Source: Acanthopleura granulata (lineage: Eukaryota; Mollusca; Polyplacophora; Chitonida; Chitonidae). From it: 64,000 bases of DNA. Numbering within the stretch: the stretch's first letter is position 1; each line of letters starts with the position of its first letter. Below, one piece after another: positions 23,101 to 33,767 of this stretch. A program made the position numbers and the translations under genes. The notes below the pieces were generated by a model. That model did not search any database. It was given only the letters and a program-made list of their open reading frames with translations, and was not told the DNA's origin. The DNA is taken from NCBI GenBank assembly GCA_016165875.1, contig JABBOT010000007.1:7659245-7723244 (forward strand), read 5' to 3'.

Positions 23101-26100
23101 GCATGCACATTTATGTTTTCCGAATGTCTTTATGTCCAGTATGGCAAAGAATCAAGGAATGGAGATTTGCATTTTGTCTGTTTCCTCTATGACTAAGCTA
23201 AGGCAACCAGAAAGGTCAATGATACAGTTGCAGTTATAATGAATTGTTTGTTAATCGTTTCATTTTATGGGAAGAGATGACTACACTCTATCAAATAAGT
23301 AAAAATCGCATGATTTTCTGGTGAATAAGTATTGCTGGGTGTAGAATAATAACATGGTATATAAGGCAGCGTCTTTCTAAGTGTTAAGGATGATACCGAT
23401 GGTGAGGTTGTTACTTGTATTTCTTAAGCTCATGTACCATTAAGCCACTTAATCGAGGATCGGTTGAGCTTGTTACATAATTTCTTAAACTCAGGCCTAA
23501 GGTACTTGATCGAGGATCGGTATCCGTGCATACAACTGTCTTACAATACCAAGAAGCGAGTCATGGTCTAGTGGTCCAGCCCTGGCCTTTCAGTCATTAG
23601 GACACACTAGGCGTGGGTGCAAGTCCTGACTTGGACAGGAAAGTTATAGACTCCCCGAATTTTGTGACAACAAGCGGTCGACGACGCTATTGTGGTCGTT
23701 TGTGGATGTTAACCATCGTTCACGGAAACTTTTCTGGCACCATTGTGCTGTGCAGTATTCTGTGCGCTTATACAAGTGAGACCGTTGGTCAACACTTTGC
23801 AAAACGTCGGTGGTTTACTTTGGGTAACCCGGTTTCCTCCAGTCCTGAAACTGACATCATCTTGTAAATGTAATATTCCTGGCAATGGCAACAACGCCGA
23901 GACCTTACATACCTTGCTATATAGATAACTGTCCCAGAGCTGAAATTTTGTTAGGTCTAATAAAATACACATTTTGCCTTAAGAAAACATACGATACTGT
24001 ATCTGTGGCTGTGTTTTTCTTTTGGGGTTCTTTAATGAAAAAACTGTGATTTCCACGAATGACTTATTCACTTACTCTAAGACTAAGGTTGAGCAGTAAT
24101 TTTCCCTTTAACATTTCAGAAGCCCGCGGTGTTGTCGGACCCTGCTTGCGGACTGTACAAAGGCTGTTACAGTGATTGTCGTTTTGGCAAGTGCGAATTT
24201 CTTGTCACTTGGGCCTACCAGGCTCAAACCAATGATATCCTGTTTGAAATACAGGCTACCATGGAGCAATCAGACAACAGATGGATAGCTATCGGGTTCT
24301 CGGACGATAAGAAAATGGTAAATTGTTAATGGTGAAACCACAAATCTCGCTCCATGCATCTTCTTTCCAAAACCGTGGGGCCTCCCTGGCTCAGTCGGTT
24401 AGCCCGCTAGCGCAGCCCAATGATCTAGTAGCCTCCCACCAGTGCGTCCTCTGTGAGTTCAGCTCATGCTGGTTTCCTCTCCGGCCGTACTTGGAAAGAT
24501 CTGCCAGCAGCGTGTGGATGGTGGTGGGTTTCCCCCGGACTCTGCGAGATTTCCTCCCACCACAATGTCGCCGTCGTATAAGTGAAATATTCTTGAGTAC
24601 GGCGAAAAACACTAATCAAATAAAATAAATCAATTTTTTCAAACGATCGGGTTAGGATCCTTTGTAAAGTTTCAGGCTAATGCGTAGAGTCAAGCACAAG
24701 CTACCCCAGTGAAGATACTTTCAGACATTGTATTTAATGGTTTCTTTCCTCACCATATCTTCATTTTTGTCAGGTATTTCGCTTTAAATATATGCGAAAT
24801 GGTCGTAAACTGACCTTAGGAAGGTTGGATCTGGTATATATAACCTGAAGCTTGTAATCATTTATGAAATGCACTCATTACAGCTAACTATTGCTGGTTG
24901 AATGGATGTCATTATTATCCCCTTATTATCACACTTTTCAGGGTAATGACAGCGTTGCAGAATGTGTCTCTTACCAAGGTCAGATTAATGTCTACTCCTC
25001 TTTCAACGAGCCTTTTAGCAATTTCAACAGAAGACTCGCCAACGTAAGTCTACACTGTAAAATTTCCTCTACACAGTAAACCTACGCTTATGCTGCTTCT
25101 TTCCGAACATAAAACATGCTTTGACACTATAATGTCTCACATAGGGTACAGCACTAAGCCTTAGTATCACACCTTATGCTATACTACTCAACAACCATAC
25201 GACACACTGTAAAGCTGACATAGGATACTGAGCAGACCAGTCTCACAGCACTAAGCCTTAGTATCACACCTTATGCTATACTGTTCAGCAACCCTATGAC
25301 ACTGTAAAGCTGACATAGGATACTGAGTAGACCAGTCCCCAGCGCACTACCACCTAGTTTTACACTTCATGCTACATTGCTCAGCAACACTACTACACTG
25401 TAGGGCTGACACAAGATAGTGAGCAGACCAGTTCCGGCGAATTACCCCTTAGTATCACACCTTGTGCATATACTGTTCAGCAACCCTACGACATTGTATG
25501 GCTGACATAGGAAACTGAGCAAACCAGTTCAGGCGAACTACCGCTTAGTATCACACCTTATGCTATACTGCTCAACAACCGTATGACATTGTAGGGCTGA
25601 CATAGAAGCTGAGCAGATCAGTCCCGGCGATCTACCACCTAGTTTTACACCTAATGATGCTTCACAACATTTTGTGTGCATGTGTACCATCGTTTTAAAT
25701 CTGAATTGCGCAACTGTGGGTAAACATTGTCTTCCATCGCGAGCTACACAAACAAGAGTGTACAACAAGGTACACTTTGGGGGGGGGGGGGTAAAACTCA
25801 ACCATAAACTGACTGATAAGTGAAAATTTCAGAAATGGGGCACAAAAACGTCTATAATTGAACAAATAAACTAGATACGCAGTCGCATAAACACTGAGAG
25901 AAAAGTCAGATTCAAAAACCTGAGTTTTCCAGTAGAGCTACATCAACTCAGAAATTGGAGTCTGAATATGTCCAGATCGGCTTATTATCTTATACTGGCT
26001 CATAAATGGTCGATTAAGCCCTTTGATATCTCTTGAACGTCACCCAAACAATCAGACGAGTCTTTCATCACTTCGTCGATCTGGTCAGTTTTCTCCGCTT

Positions 26101-29100
26101 AACTGTACTGAAAAGCTCATATTTTCCAATCTGTTTACCCAAACGTTTCTCTCTATATAGGGGTTGCCAAAAATTTTGTCAAGTCACGTGATACAGGACC
26201 TTTTTAGATTAAGCTGCAAAAGAGCCTGGTCTCAAAGCTCAGGTAATAAGAGTAGCCTCTTGCATCGGTTATCGGCTACGTCCCAGAGAAAGTATTTCAT
26301 GTCCATCACTCCAAGCAGATATAGTAGTTCATCTGAACATACCATGGGAGCGGGGAGCGGGGAGCGGTTTTATATGATATGAAATCTTTGCACCTGTATA
26401 CATGAAGTCGCATTTACCGAACACACGTCATGGAGACGAGCATTGTTTTTATGTCTTCGTTTTAGCTTTAATAGTATGCATGCTAATGTGTGTGCCTTGG
26501 TTGTTTGCAGATTTACCACGGAGTGACGAAAGTGGGAGGATCCTTCGAGGATGGTATCTTCAAATGCTCGTTTCGCCGACAGATCTACTCAAATGACGCA
26601 GAATTCTTTGACTTCTGGGATAACCGATTCTTGCTTTTTGCCACGGGCAAAACACAAACGTCCTGTAAGTTTTACTGCTTGTGCTGTTGCTTGCTGCTGT
26701 TATTTTTTTTTATTAATGGGTGACAATCTGCCCGTCCACCCTCATCCCTCCCACGCTTTTTGACCTTTATTACTTTTAATGGTTTCACATAGTTGAGTAG
26801 ACGATGTGTCAGTGATAACTCGAGATAACGTACTCCTGTAAGCCATGGTGATTTCATAATTTATGTAACAGGAACCTTCTCCACATACCCTAATTATTCT
26901 AATGCTGGGTCAGAGGCCCCTCCATAATGTGGTCGCTGTGAGTTCAAGCTCAGCGCATGCTGGCTTCCTCTCTGGTCTTACGCGGAAAGGTGTGCCAGCA
27001 ACCTACGGGTTTTCCTACTGCTCTGCTCGGTTTCCGCCCACCATAATGTTGACCGCAATCGTATAAGTGAAATAAGTACGGCGTAAAACACCAATTCCAA
27101 AAAAAATGAATAAAATAATGCTTGGTCATTATACATGCACAAGTAATGGAAATGCACAGTTTCTCTTTTCTCCCATGGTTAGTCCATCAAATGGACAACA
27201 TATCGATATATAAACGTTTTCGAAAAAAAAAAGAAACCGGGAGAGAAATATGATTTTTGCTTTCAGAAGTACCATTATCAGAACAGGCTTATACTTCTTG
27301 ATCTGGCCCCGGAACTACAAACTGATTGTAACTGTGAGGTTAAATCTAAGTGTCGAAACAAAGTTTCGAATACCAGCCGTCAGTCTAGGCTTTCAGTCAT
27401 GGGAGGAAACTGAGCACGATCCGTTGGAAACCGACGACCATCCGCGTGTTGCTGGCAGACCATTTAGCATATGAACCCTTCATTGTGTTGCGCTGGCGCG
27501 CTGACCACCTCGGACACGGAGGTTCCTCGTGTTGCCATGTCAATAACAATTGTCTCGGCTCACAACGGTTTCGTGGGGTAGGGTATTGATATTCTGCTGT
27601 CTCGATATGCGCATTCAAAAAAGCCCGGGATGGATTTTAAGCGCATGTATGCCTCTAGTCCTCTTCTCTCAGTTTCGTTTCTGTTTACATCACATCGGAA
27701 ATCATTAGGTTGCCAGTTACTGTGATAGTCCGATGCCTCGTCCTCCCCTCACCCTCTCCGCCTCCAACACTATTAGTGTGTGACAGGAATAAAGACAACG
27801 TTGAACGAAATGGATGATTACCAAGGCCACAAGTATAGAAATGTGGGTTTTACTTAGAGACGAACCATGGCCAGTTATGTGCCTTGCCTGTTGTTTTTAT
27901 ATTAACCCTGCGGGGGACCGTAAGTTTACCAGATCCGGGATCATTCCCGAGCCGTGTGAAGCCAAAGACTTTGAAAATGATACTTGACGCTGCCTCACTT
28001 GGCGCTGGGCATTCAGAGTTTAGAGCAACGACGCAGGATTGGTTGCCCCGGTGTCAGTATAATGTAACTGAGCGAGGTGTCTTCGGCATGATGTTCCACG
28101 GGCGGCTGACCTTTGGCGGCATGGACTACCCCTGCCCCAAGAAGACAAAGCATATATACATTCTAAGGACTCCTCGTCGTCATATGATTGAAAAATTGTT
28201 TACGACGTAAAACCCCAAGTATATATACATATGTATAAGTTTACCCTTAAACAGTTGTCCAGACGACTGAAATGAGGTTGGTATGCATATTTTCAGCATG
28301 ACAGGCTGCAAATTAAGTTATATTAACTTAATGTGTGTAAAATCTAAAAATGCTTCTCCAATAAACCAGATAGTTGTTATGGGACATAGCTGAAAGAAAA
28401 ACCAAATGCACACAGCGATTTATGCCTTTCGCGAGAGGATTGAGGACATTGTATTCGACACAGACATTAAGAGAAAAGTGAAGAAAGGATGACAAAGATT
28501 ATTTTAATAGAGGGGACCGATACAGACCTAAACGGGTATAGGCATTTTTATGACGCGCTTGATAACTGCATAAATCACCTGATAAAGTAGAATTTTTAAA
28601 AGGCTATGGGGTATGCCATTCCAGATAAACGGGAAACACGATGTCGCGAGACACTCCTTTGTGTGCGAAGTCCTCTTTATTACGATCGAATGCCACGCAT
28701 TGTGACCTCCTGCTTGAGGTTTTAGGGAATATCCCCAGATGTATTCCACTACCACTTTCTCGTTGAATATTGCTTTAAAGTATATCCGAATTGTCTCGTA
28801 ATCAGAAGGAAAACAGCTAATGTAACACTACTTCTACATGTATATGGCAAAAGACAGAACTAGGATGTCTCGCCGTTGATTGGTTAAAATTGACGGCATG
28901 GTGATCCGTTCTGTTTTCCCGACGTGGGCATTTTTGTTTACTTGAAATGCCATACCTCGGTTATCCTACATCACAAAAAAGTGACGTTTATTGAACTATA
29001 AATGAGATTCTTTATTGATAAATATATACATTTGGTCCAAGGAATTTTGACTGAACAGAAGCAAAGTTTTAATTTTTCTGTAATACGAGTACAATATACC

Positions 29101-30174
29101 AGTGTTCTATTCCACAAACCAGTGCTAGGCTACGTAAATGGTAACTACCATGCTAGCACACGTTAAAAGACATACATAGCAATATGATAGTTACGATCAA
29201 CTTTTTGGGCTCTAGTCCCCCAAACCAGAAGTTTTTGTTTGCAAACAAGGCACTGCTAATAGAGAAACCAGGAATGTCCCAGTCGAAATTTCCTCCCGCC
29301 GTAATGCTGGCCGCCATCGTATAAGTGAAATATTTTTGAGTACGACGTGAAACACTAATCAAGTAAATAAATTGATGTATGAATGAAAGTTCAATTTTTT
29401 GCTTTTGTTGTTGTCAGCGGATGCCAAAAAGAAACACGATAGGACGCCATTTTACACCTACACAACGATCAACGTCTTCGCCCATGAAAATCAACAGGCA
29501 GTCATAATAAGCAGTGGCAAGGCGAACTCCTTGGGTAAGTAACGATTGCTTGTTTCGTACATGCCAAATCAATAAGATGCGGCTTACAGAACTGTAAGCC
29601 ATTACAGATGGGAAAGTAGAAGAATTCAGTGCCAGTGATAAAACCATGGTCTAATTGCCTGTTAATATCTATTACCGACCGATGATCGTGGGCTTCCCCT
29701 CCAGCTGTGGTCGTGGGCTTCCCCTCCAGCTGTGGTCGTGGGCTTCCCCTCCAGCTGTGGTTGTGGGTTTCCCCTCCAGCCCTGGTTGTGGGTTTCCCCT
29801 CCAGCTCTGGTCATGGGCATCCCCTTCAGTTCTGGTTGTGGGTTTCCACTCCATTTCTTGTAGAGGATTTCACCTCCAGCTCTGCTCGTAGCCCTAGATC
29901 ATTGATTGACCTCTAATAAGTTTCAATGGACATCACTGCGGTTTATTCCCCAATTCTGCCTTTGAGCCATGGTACTAAGTGTAAGCATTTACATGACCAG
30001 TTACAAGAAAACCCTAACTGAGATAAATACACAAGCTAGAGACCTATGTATCACAAAACTGTCGTCGCTACATTAGTTTTATTTCTGTAAACTTTTATAT
30101 TATTCTCTGTTGCAGGCGTACTACCTATGTTGCTGGTGGTCTTCGTGTGGACTCTGGGCAAATTCTTCCTGTAA
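16959..30174 (+). CDS. Gene B: Reeler-DOMON secreted/GPI-type protein (FRRS1-like, no b561)
   Basis: Nine coding exons (16959-17157, 19941-20086, 21147-21235, 22759-23014, 24120-24317, 24942-25043, 26511-26664, 29418-29534, 30116-30174) join into an uninterrupted 439-residue frame. Residues 1-21 are a signal peptide ending CAYA. Residues about 22-165 form a Reeler domain (SACSTM, VTLSAPCGKTFKGFMLQAR, FVWTAPTQATGHVVFM). About 180-230 is a Thr-rich, mucin-like linker. About 231-395 form a DOMON domain (CEFLVTW, WIAIGFSDDKKM, GNDSVAECV). The last 19 residues are hydrophobic with no cytoplasmic tail, suggesting a GPI signal or a tail anchor. In the FRRS1 family, Reeler plus DOMON precede a six-helix cytochrome b561 domain, which is absent here. 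DOMON domains bind haem or sugar in other families; the ligand here is unknown. An AG acceptor eight bases upstream of the ATG suggests a 5'UTR intron. Substrate and role are not inferable. Confidence 0.88.
17216..17290 (+). mobile_element. SINE-like 3' module, family 4, copy 1
   Basis: cgccacgacatggctgagat followed by attgccgatgtggcgttaag. It is near-identical to 55255-55316. The pattern resembles SINE 3' ends I recall from molluscs. Gene B intron 1. Confidence 0.6.
17292..17372 (+). mobile_element. SINE family 1 fragment
   Basis: gctggcttcctc and cctgcggatgg motifs. It abuts an oppositely oriented fragment, in gene B intron 1. Confidence 0.6.
17376..17500 (-). mobile_element. SINE family 1 fragment
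   Basis: cacttatataccggcggcca and gaaaccgggcaggg body motifs reversed relative to the neighbouring fragment. Head-to-head nested pair in gene B intron 1. Confidence 0.65.
19420..19705. repeat. Tandem repeat, unit about 40 bp
   Basis: About six or seven imperfect units of caattttttttcaactttac / cttacaaatgtggtata type, in gene B intron 1 about 240 bp before exon 2. Confidence 0.7.
19941..20086 (+). CDS. Gene B exon 2: Reeler core
   Basis: The acceptor is tttccttcag. It encodes VTLSAPCGKTFKGFMLQARR and ends CGSSP|gtaact, phase 0. This is the most conserved block across A-D. Confidence 0.9.
20160..20365. repeat. Tandem repeat, unit about 24 bp
   Basis: About eight units close to taaaacacatcacacgctat. 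Gene B intron 2, starting about 75 bp past the donor. Confidence 0.8.
21147..21235 (+). CDS. Gene B exon 3: Reeler C-terminal part
   Basis: Encodes AVTHTDRNQKSGMSFVWTAP and then TGHVVFM. The acceptor is tgtcttcag and the donor is gtaagc, phase 2. Confidence 0.9.
21797..21933 (+). mobile_element. SINE family 1, 5'-truncated
   Basis: gatggtcgtgggtt, gtcgtataagtgaaatattc and an aaataaataaataa tail. Gene B intron 3. Confidence 0.85.
22335..22490 (+). mobile_element. SINE family 1, 5'-truncated
   Basis: ggtctgccaacaacctgcg through gtcgtataagtgaaatattc. Gene B intron 3, a second copy in the same intron. Confidence 0.82.
22759..23014 (+). CDS. Gene B exon 4: end of Reeler plus Thr-rich linker
   Basis: Acceptor tctttgcag. 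It starts ATFVEKFDTYWVRVNSSM. It then runs into about 50 residues rich in Thr, Lys and Pro, a likely O-glycosylated stalk between the two domains. It ends ACT ATG|gttgag, phase 0. Confidence 0.87.
23403..23522. repeat. Direct duplication, unit about 60 bp
   Basis: Two copies end in the same acttaatcgaggatcggtt / acttgatcgaggatcggta motif. Gene B intron 4. Confidence 0.65.
23566..23905 (+). mobile_element. tRNA-derived SINE, family 3
   Basis: The head has an A-box-like tggtctagtggtccag and a B-box-like gggtgcaagtcctg. The body ends with cccggtttcctccagtcctg and a degenerate tail. Its head differs from families 1 and 2. Gene B intron 4. Confidence 0.6.
24120..24317 (+). CDS. Gene B exon 5: DOMON N-terminal half
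   Basis: Acceptor acatttcag. It encodes CGLYKGCYSDCRFGKCEF and then a strand-rich segment ending WIAIGFSDDKKM|gtaaat, phase 0. The spaced Cys residues and the GFSDD motif are typical of FRRS1-type DOMON domains. Confidence 0.92.
24379..24634 (+). mobile_element. SINE family 1, near full length
   Basis: The tRNA-like head has an A-box region (ggctcagtcggttagc) and a gtgagttca B-box region. A conserved body (ctccggccgtac, gtcgtataagtgaaatattc) and an aaataaaataaat tail follow. It lies in gene B intron 5. This is the reference copy for the family. Confidence 0.9.
24942..25043 (+). CDS. Gene B exon 6: DOMON middle
   Basis: Acceptor cttttcag, donor AAC|gtaagt. Encodes GNDSVAECVSYQGQINVYSS. It is 102 bp, as in C and D, phase 0 on both sides. 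Confidence 0.92.
25143..25665. repeat. Tandem repeat, unit about 98-105 bp, just over five copies
   Basis: Units share cttagtatcacaccttatgc, gctgacatagga and gagcagaccagt. The first two are most alike; the last is cut short. Gene B intron 6. Confidence 0.85.
26511..26664 (+). CDS. Gene B exon 7: DOMON C-terminal half
   Basis: Acceptor ttgtttgcag. Encodes GGSFEDGIFKCSFRRQIYS and FWDNRFLLFATG, the final strands of the DOMON fold. Donor T|gtaagt, phase 1. Confidence 0.9.
26908..27118 (+). mobile_element. SINE family 1
   Basis: ggtcgctgtgagttcaagc head, body, and A-rich tail. Gene B intron 7. Confidence 0.82.
27395..27470 (-). mobile_element. SINE family 1 fragment
   Basis: tgggaggaaactgagc and cgaccatccgcgtgttgctg only. 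Gene B intron 7. Confidence 0.55.
28033..28232 (+). mobile_element. SINE family 2, 5'-truncated
   Basis: ggtgtcagtataatgtaact, tcctcgtcgtcatatgattg and a tacgacgtaaaacccc tail. Gene B intron 7. Confidence 0.8.
29285..29372 (+). mobile_element. SINE family 1 3' fragment
   Basis: gctggccgccatcgtataag and an aagtaaataaatt tail. It ends about 45 bp before gene B exon 8. Confidence 0.8.
29418..29534 (+). CDS. Gene B exon 8: membrane-proximal segment
   Basis: Acceptor gttgtcag. Encodes SDAKKKHDRTPFYTYTTINV and ends in a small-residue stretch, SSGKANSLG, that could hold a GPI attachment site. Donor G|gtaagt, phase 1. Confidence 0.85.
29688..29886. repeat. 25-bp minisatellite, about eight copies
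   Basis: Unit close to ggtcgtgggcttcccctccagctgt. The first three copies are identical and later ones diverge. It resembles the SINE family 1 body (ggtcgtgggtttcccc). Gene B intron 8. Confidence 0.88.
30116..30174 (+). CDS. Gene B exon 9: hydrophobic C-terminus and stop
   Basis: Acceptor tctgttgcag. Encodes GVLPMLLVVFVWTLGKFFL then TAA at 30172-30174. The aligned exon of gene D has the same pattern, supporting this as the true terminus. Confidence 0.85.
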
Positions 30175-30597
30175 ATTTCACCCGGATATGGAACATGCAG
30201 ACACCAGTTGTTTAAAACTGTATTAAACATTAGTACGGGCTTAAATCTTAATACTAATCTTGCTCTCGTACATACATACCTAATGGGACTTTATAGTCCA
30301 GACTAAGCTCATTGGTGGGCTGAACATCTAATACACTTTTAAACAACTGAGCCCAGAAGACGTAAAGAGCTTGATTTTCTTCGACAAAATATATTCAAAA
30401 TATATTAATGTATGGCATTAATTACAACTAATATTTCTTTTTTAATATACAGCAAATGACTTCAGGTCTTCAACCAAAAGGTAATGTTTGATTATTATTA
30501 TCATACATGTATGTATCAAGCTCTGAGGATCTTCCTTGTACTTTAAACATACATATAAATACATAATATATGTAGCTAAGTATAATATTTAAGTAAT

Positions 30598-30628
30598 GCG
30601 TAAAATACCAATGAAACAAATAAGTTGA
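30598..30628 (+). mobile_element. SINE family 1 tail remnant
   Basis: gcgtaaaataccaatgaaac matches the 3' end only. Lies in the presumed gene B 3'UTR. Confidence 0.45.
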
Positions 30629-30805
30629 TAACGTTTAAGTAGGACTTGTGACTGTGCATATACATTAAGGATAACTTTACCATGTTAGTTTTATAATACA
30701 AGGTTGTGTTTTTGGAAATATTTCTTCTGTCATACGACCAAATGGTTAATACTTCTGTTTTGTTTTTCTTTGTTTGTTTTTGTGAATCTATAAGTAAGTC
30801 GGTTA

Positions 30806-30811
30806 AATAAA
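30806..30811 (+). promoter_or_regulatory. Candidate poly(A) signal, gene B (proximal)
   Basis: AATAAA about 630 bp past the stop. A second AATAAA lies at 31130-31135. The intervening AT-rich DNA is probably 3'UTR. No transcript end is known, so either or neither may be used. Confidence 0.3.
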
Positions 30812-31129
30812 TGAGGTCAACATTTAAACACCTGTTATATCTATAAAGCCTCAGAAAATTTGTAGGAGTTGTATGTCTATTCTGTGCTTTGACTTTTTTT
30901 ATCAAATTGTCTCTGCCCTTGGAATTCATATCTACTTTAAAAGGTTTATAATCTCAAGATCTTTCTCAATATCTGTTTGTCTTTGTAAGAACATTGATAT
31001 ATGTATGTCACTATTATTCCCCTGTCCATGTTACAATTTATTTCATGTAAAGTCTCTCCATACCTAGCATTAATATATATAATACATGTATGTTCCGTGG
31101 AATTCGACGAATATTCTTTTTTTGCTCTA

Positions 31130-31135
31130 AATAAA
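31130..31135 (+). promoter_or_regulatory. Candidate poly(A) signal, gene B (distal)
   Basis: AATAAA in an AT-rich tract about 955 bp past the gene B stop, followed by T-rich sequence from about 31155. It is an alternative to the proximal hexamer. Confidence 0.3.
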
Positions 31136-31317
31136 GTGATAAACAGAGAAAGTAATGTTTTCAATATCTTTTTTTAATATGTAGATCATGAACATTTTAA
31201 AAATGTATTGAGTTTACAAGTTTAAGTTGATTTGATTCGCAATTCGTAATAAATCCTTAAAATTTTACAGTTCGTATTGTTTCTATCATGTGCTAGCCGC
31301 GGCTGATTGTCCCATTT

Positions 31318-31557
31318 GTGTGTATGTGTTCAAATGCACCTTTCAGCGATTCCGCCACGGTTTTATGTCAAGATGTTTGTCACATGCTTGACGAAGGACG
31401 ATGGTTTCCACCAGAATGTATCCCATTCCTCCCGTTTTATGTGCGAAATATTGTTTTGCATATTGATACATTTGCCTTTTCCATTGGAAGCCTCTTGTGT
31501 GTGGTTGGCGAGCGATCCACTGCAGCCTTGATCATAGCTAACACCCTAAAAAAATAA
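31318..31557 (+). other. Unassigned short open frame
   Basis: Eighty codons ending in TAA with a plausible protein-like composition (MLDEGRWFPPECIPFLPFYV). I do not recognise it. No clear start context or splice pairing was found. It sits between the gene B 3'UTR and a SINE. It could be a terminal exon, a fragment of a mobile or viral element, or chance. Confidence 0.25.
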
Positions 31558-31611
31558 GTGTTAAGCCTTACCCCACGGATTGTTATCATTACAAGATAAA
31601 TAACTTTGCAA

Positions 31612-31881
31612 ATATTTATTTATTTATTTATTTATTTATTTTGTTCGTATTTTACGCCTTACTCAAGAACTTTGCTTATATGGCGGCGGCAAGCATTATT
31701 AATGGGAGGAAATCGGGTGAGCCACGACCAATCGCAGGTTACTGGTAAACCTTCCAACGTATACGGCCGGAGAGGAAACCAGACATGAATTGGACTAGAG
31801 CTCACACTAACCGCATTGGTGAGAGGCATCTGGGTCATTACCCTGCGCTAGATCTCTAAGCCATCCAGTCTGCGAGGCCCA
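31612..31881 (-). mobile_element. SINE family 1, near full length
   Basis: Reversed (ttta)n tail at its left, body tactcaagaactttgcttat, and tRNA-like head ending near 31881. Lies downstream of gene B. Confidence 0.87.
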
Positions 31882-32508
31882 GACTTCATTAAATATGAAC
31901 CACAATTTCCTGTGCACAAATAAGTGAGGACTTCATCCTGAATTCTCGAACTTGTGCCTGTACATTATTATGATAAATAGTCCTGTTGTAACTGATGGTA
32001 CCTTCAGAGGCAAAGCTTTTGGCTTAAAAAGACTTCGCCCAGCACAAGCTTGCTTTGAACCGGTGACCTCAGAAGTCAAAAATACTGGTCATTCTGTATG
32101 TGTGTGTTGCTCTTGCTTCGGTATAAAGTTTCGGGTGTATAATGATCTCACTCGACCATAGCAAATCACAACGGCACCTTCATATCTTAGACAAAGAAAT
32201 TAGTCAACAAGGAAACATGCTGTTGCGAAACGTATTATTAAAGGTGATATCAAGTAATTTTGTCAACTAAATTCTTAAACCCATCTTACAGTTCAAAAGT
32301 TGCACTATTTGATATTTGATATTTTAAAACCACAATGATAATGCTGAAGCGATAACGTGCGTATAATTCTTCGTCATGGAACCCTGCGTATCAGCCGAGG
32401 AAGCTTTTATCGGAATAATAAATAATGGTCTACCAATAGCATGATAGTTCTATCCACACAGCCTTAGACCACTATCCAAACCAATCGATCATATTCTAAA
32501 TTTTTCAA

Positions 32509-32698
32509 TTGCGATCGCTGTCAGTTCAATCCAGCCCATGCTTCTTCTCCAGCCATACATTGGAAGGTCTGCCAGCAACTGATCCTGGCTTTCCCCCGGG
32601 CTCTGCCCGGTTTCCTCCCACGATAATGCTGGTCGCCATCGTATGAGTGCAGTATTCTTGATTACGGCGTAAAACACCAATCAAACCAATAAATAAAT
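32509..32698 (+). mobile_element. SINE family 1
   Basis: gcgatcgctgtcagttcaat head, cccccgggctctgcccggtt body and an aataaataaat tail. Confidence 0.85.
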
Positions 32699-32869
32699 TT
32701 TTCAATTTGTTAAGAGTATTTGCATATTTATAGAAGACCAACGAAGATTATTTTATAACGTCGCTGTCAGTTATAAAGCACGTATATCAAGATCCCGTAA
32801 CGATCAACTCCATAGACATGCAAGGAACCAGTTCAGGAATACGCTCGGAAAATAGTTAGATAGTTAGTT

Positions 32870-33006
32870 AGTTAGTGAGTTGTGTTTTACGACCTACCCA
32901 AGAATGGTTCATTTACACACTGGCGATCAGCATTACGGTGGTAGGAAAACGGATAGATATTGGAGGAAGGCCGTGACTACCGCTGAGAGACCTTCCCTCG
33001 TACAAC
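32870..33006 (-). mobile_element. SINE family 1, diverged
   Basis: gtgttttacgacctaccc and cagcattacggtggtaggaa; degenerate body. Confidence 0.7.
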
Positions 33007-33229
33007 AGATTACAGAAAAAAAATGAAAATGTTTCAAATAGACCATGGCATATTGATGCATACATGATTTGTGTGGTGCCATGGATTTCTGCCATGTAAC
33101 AGTGACAGGCTATCAATATTAATCTGAAGAATGGTAAACAGTCAATGCTTTTCAAAGACAGCATTGAGAAAGGCCTGAATGTCTTCTATATGGTGGTAAA
33201 GTTCAAACGTTGAACAGCGTAGCAATCAA

Positions 33230-33645
33230 TTCTGGCACGAGCAAATGTAAAGAAAGAAAAGGATTATTTCCCGCTATGACACAGGCTGGTACTTACAAAT
33301 CTCAGTCTGCGCCCAGCAAAGCTTATTATGAATTGATCCGTTGTGTCAACGATGCTTTAGTTATCTGGGTACAGACCGTGACATTTTTCCAGAAATCCGG
33401 TATCAACGGATGATGGATCTTGTTTATATTCTTAGAATCAAATATAAGCAGGTGGTATATTTGTTCGATGTCAAAAATCGACCAGGTAGAATTCCAAACA
33501 AGTGGGGACTCATTTTCTATTTCACGCATTGAGGCCTTGAAATATATGTGGAAGTCTACCCAAATATTGCGCACTGGTGATGTTAATTCACACAAAGGAG
33601 ATAATACACCATGGATACTACCATTGCTTTTTTTGTCATAGCTCT
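33230..33645 (+). other. Unassigned set of short frames that switch phase
   Basis: Three overlapping frames in succession (33210-33413, 33341-33532, 33420-33641) look protein-like, each taking over near where the previous ends. This is what a single decayed reading frame with indels would produce. No domain is recognised. Possible remnant of a mobile or viral element; low confidence. Confidence 0.25.
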
Positions 33646-33767
33646 TGCAATGCTTCTTCTTGGTTTATATTGTTATTGTGTGGTTATAAATGGTTGGCCT
33701 GAAAAGAAGAACGAACGTCCATCTGATTGCAAGGGTGTAAATTTTCAAGGATATGAATACATGTAAT
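33612..33767 (+). other. 51-codon frame with one transmembrane segment, unassigned
   Basis: ATG to TAA, with a hydrophobic run (IAFFVIALAMLLLGLYCYCV) near the N-terminus and a polar tail. A further open stretch in the same frame follows the stop (to about 33921). It is adjacent to the phase-switching frames at 33.2-33.6 kb. Expression is unsupported. Confidence 0.25.

Noticed and set aside
24379..24460. Functional tRNA gene
   Set aside because: A-box and B-box-like motifs are present, but they form the head of a SINE with body and tail; no complete cloverleaf is evident.
29655..29916. Repetitive open frames with about eight-residue periodicity on both strands
   Set aside because: Produced by the 25-bp minisatellite, which has no splice or start context of its own.
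30576..30929. Minus-strand 117-codon frame
   Set aside because: AT-rich composition, overlaps the presumed gene B 3'UTR and a SINE tail remnant.
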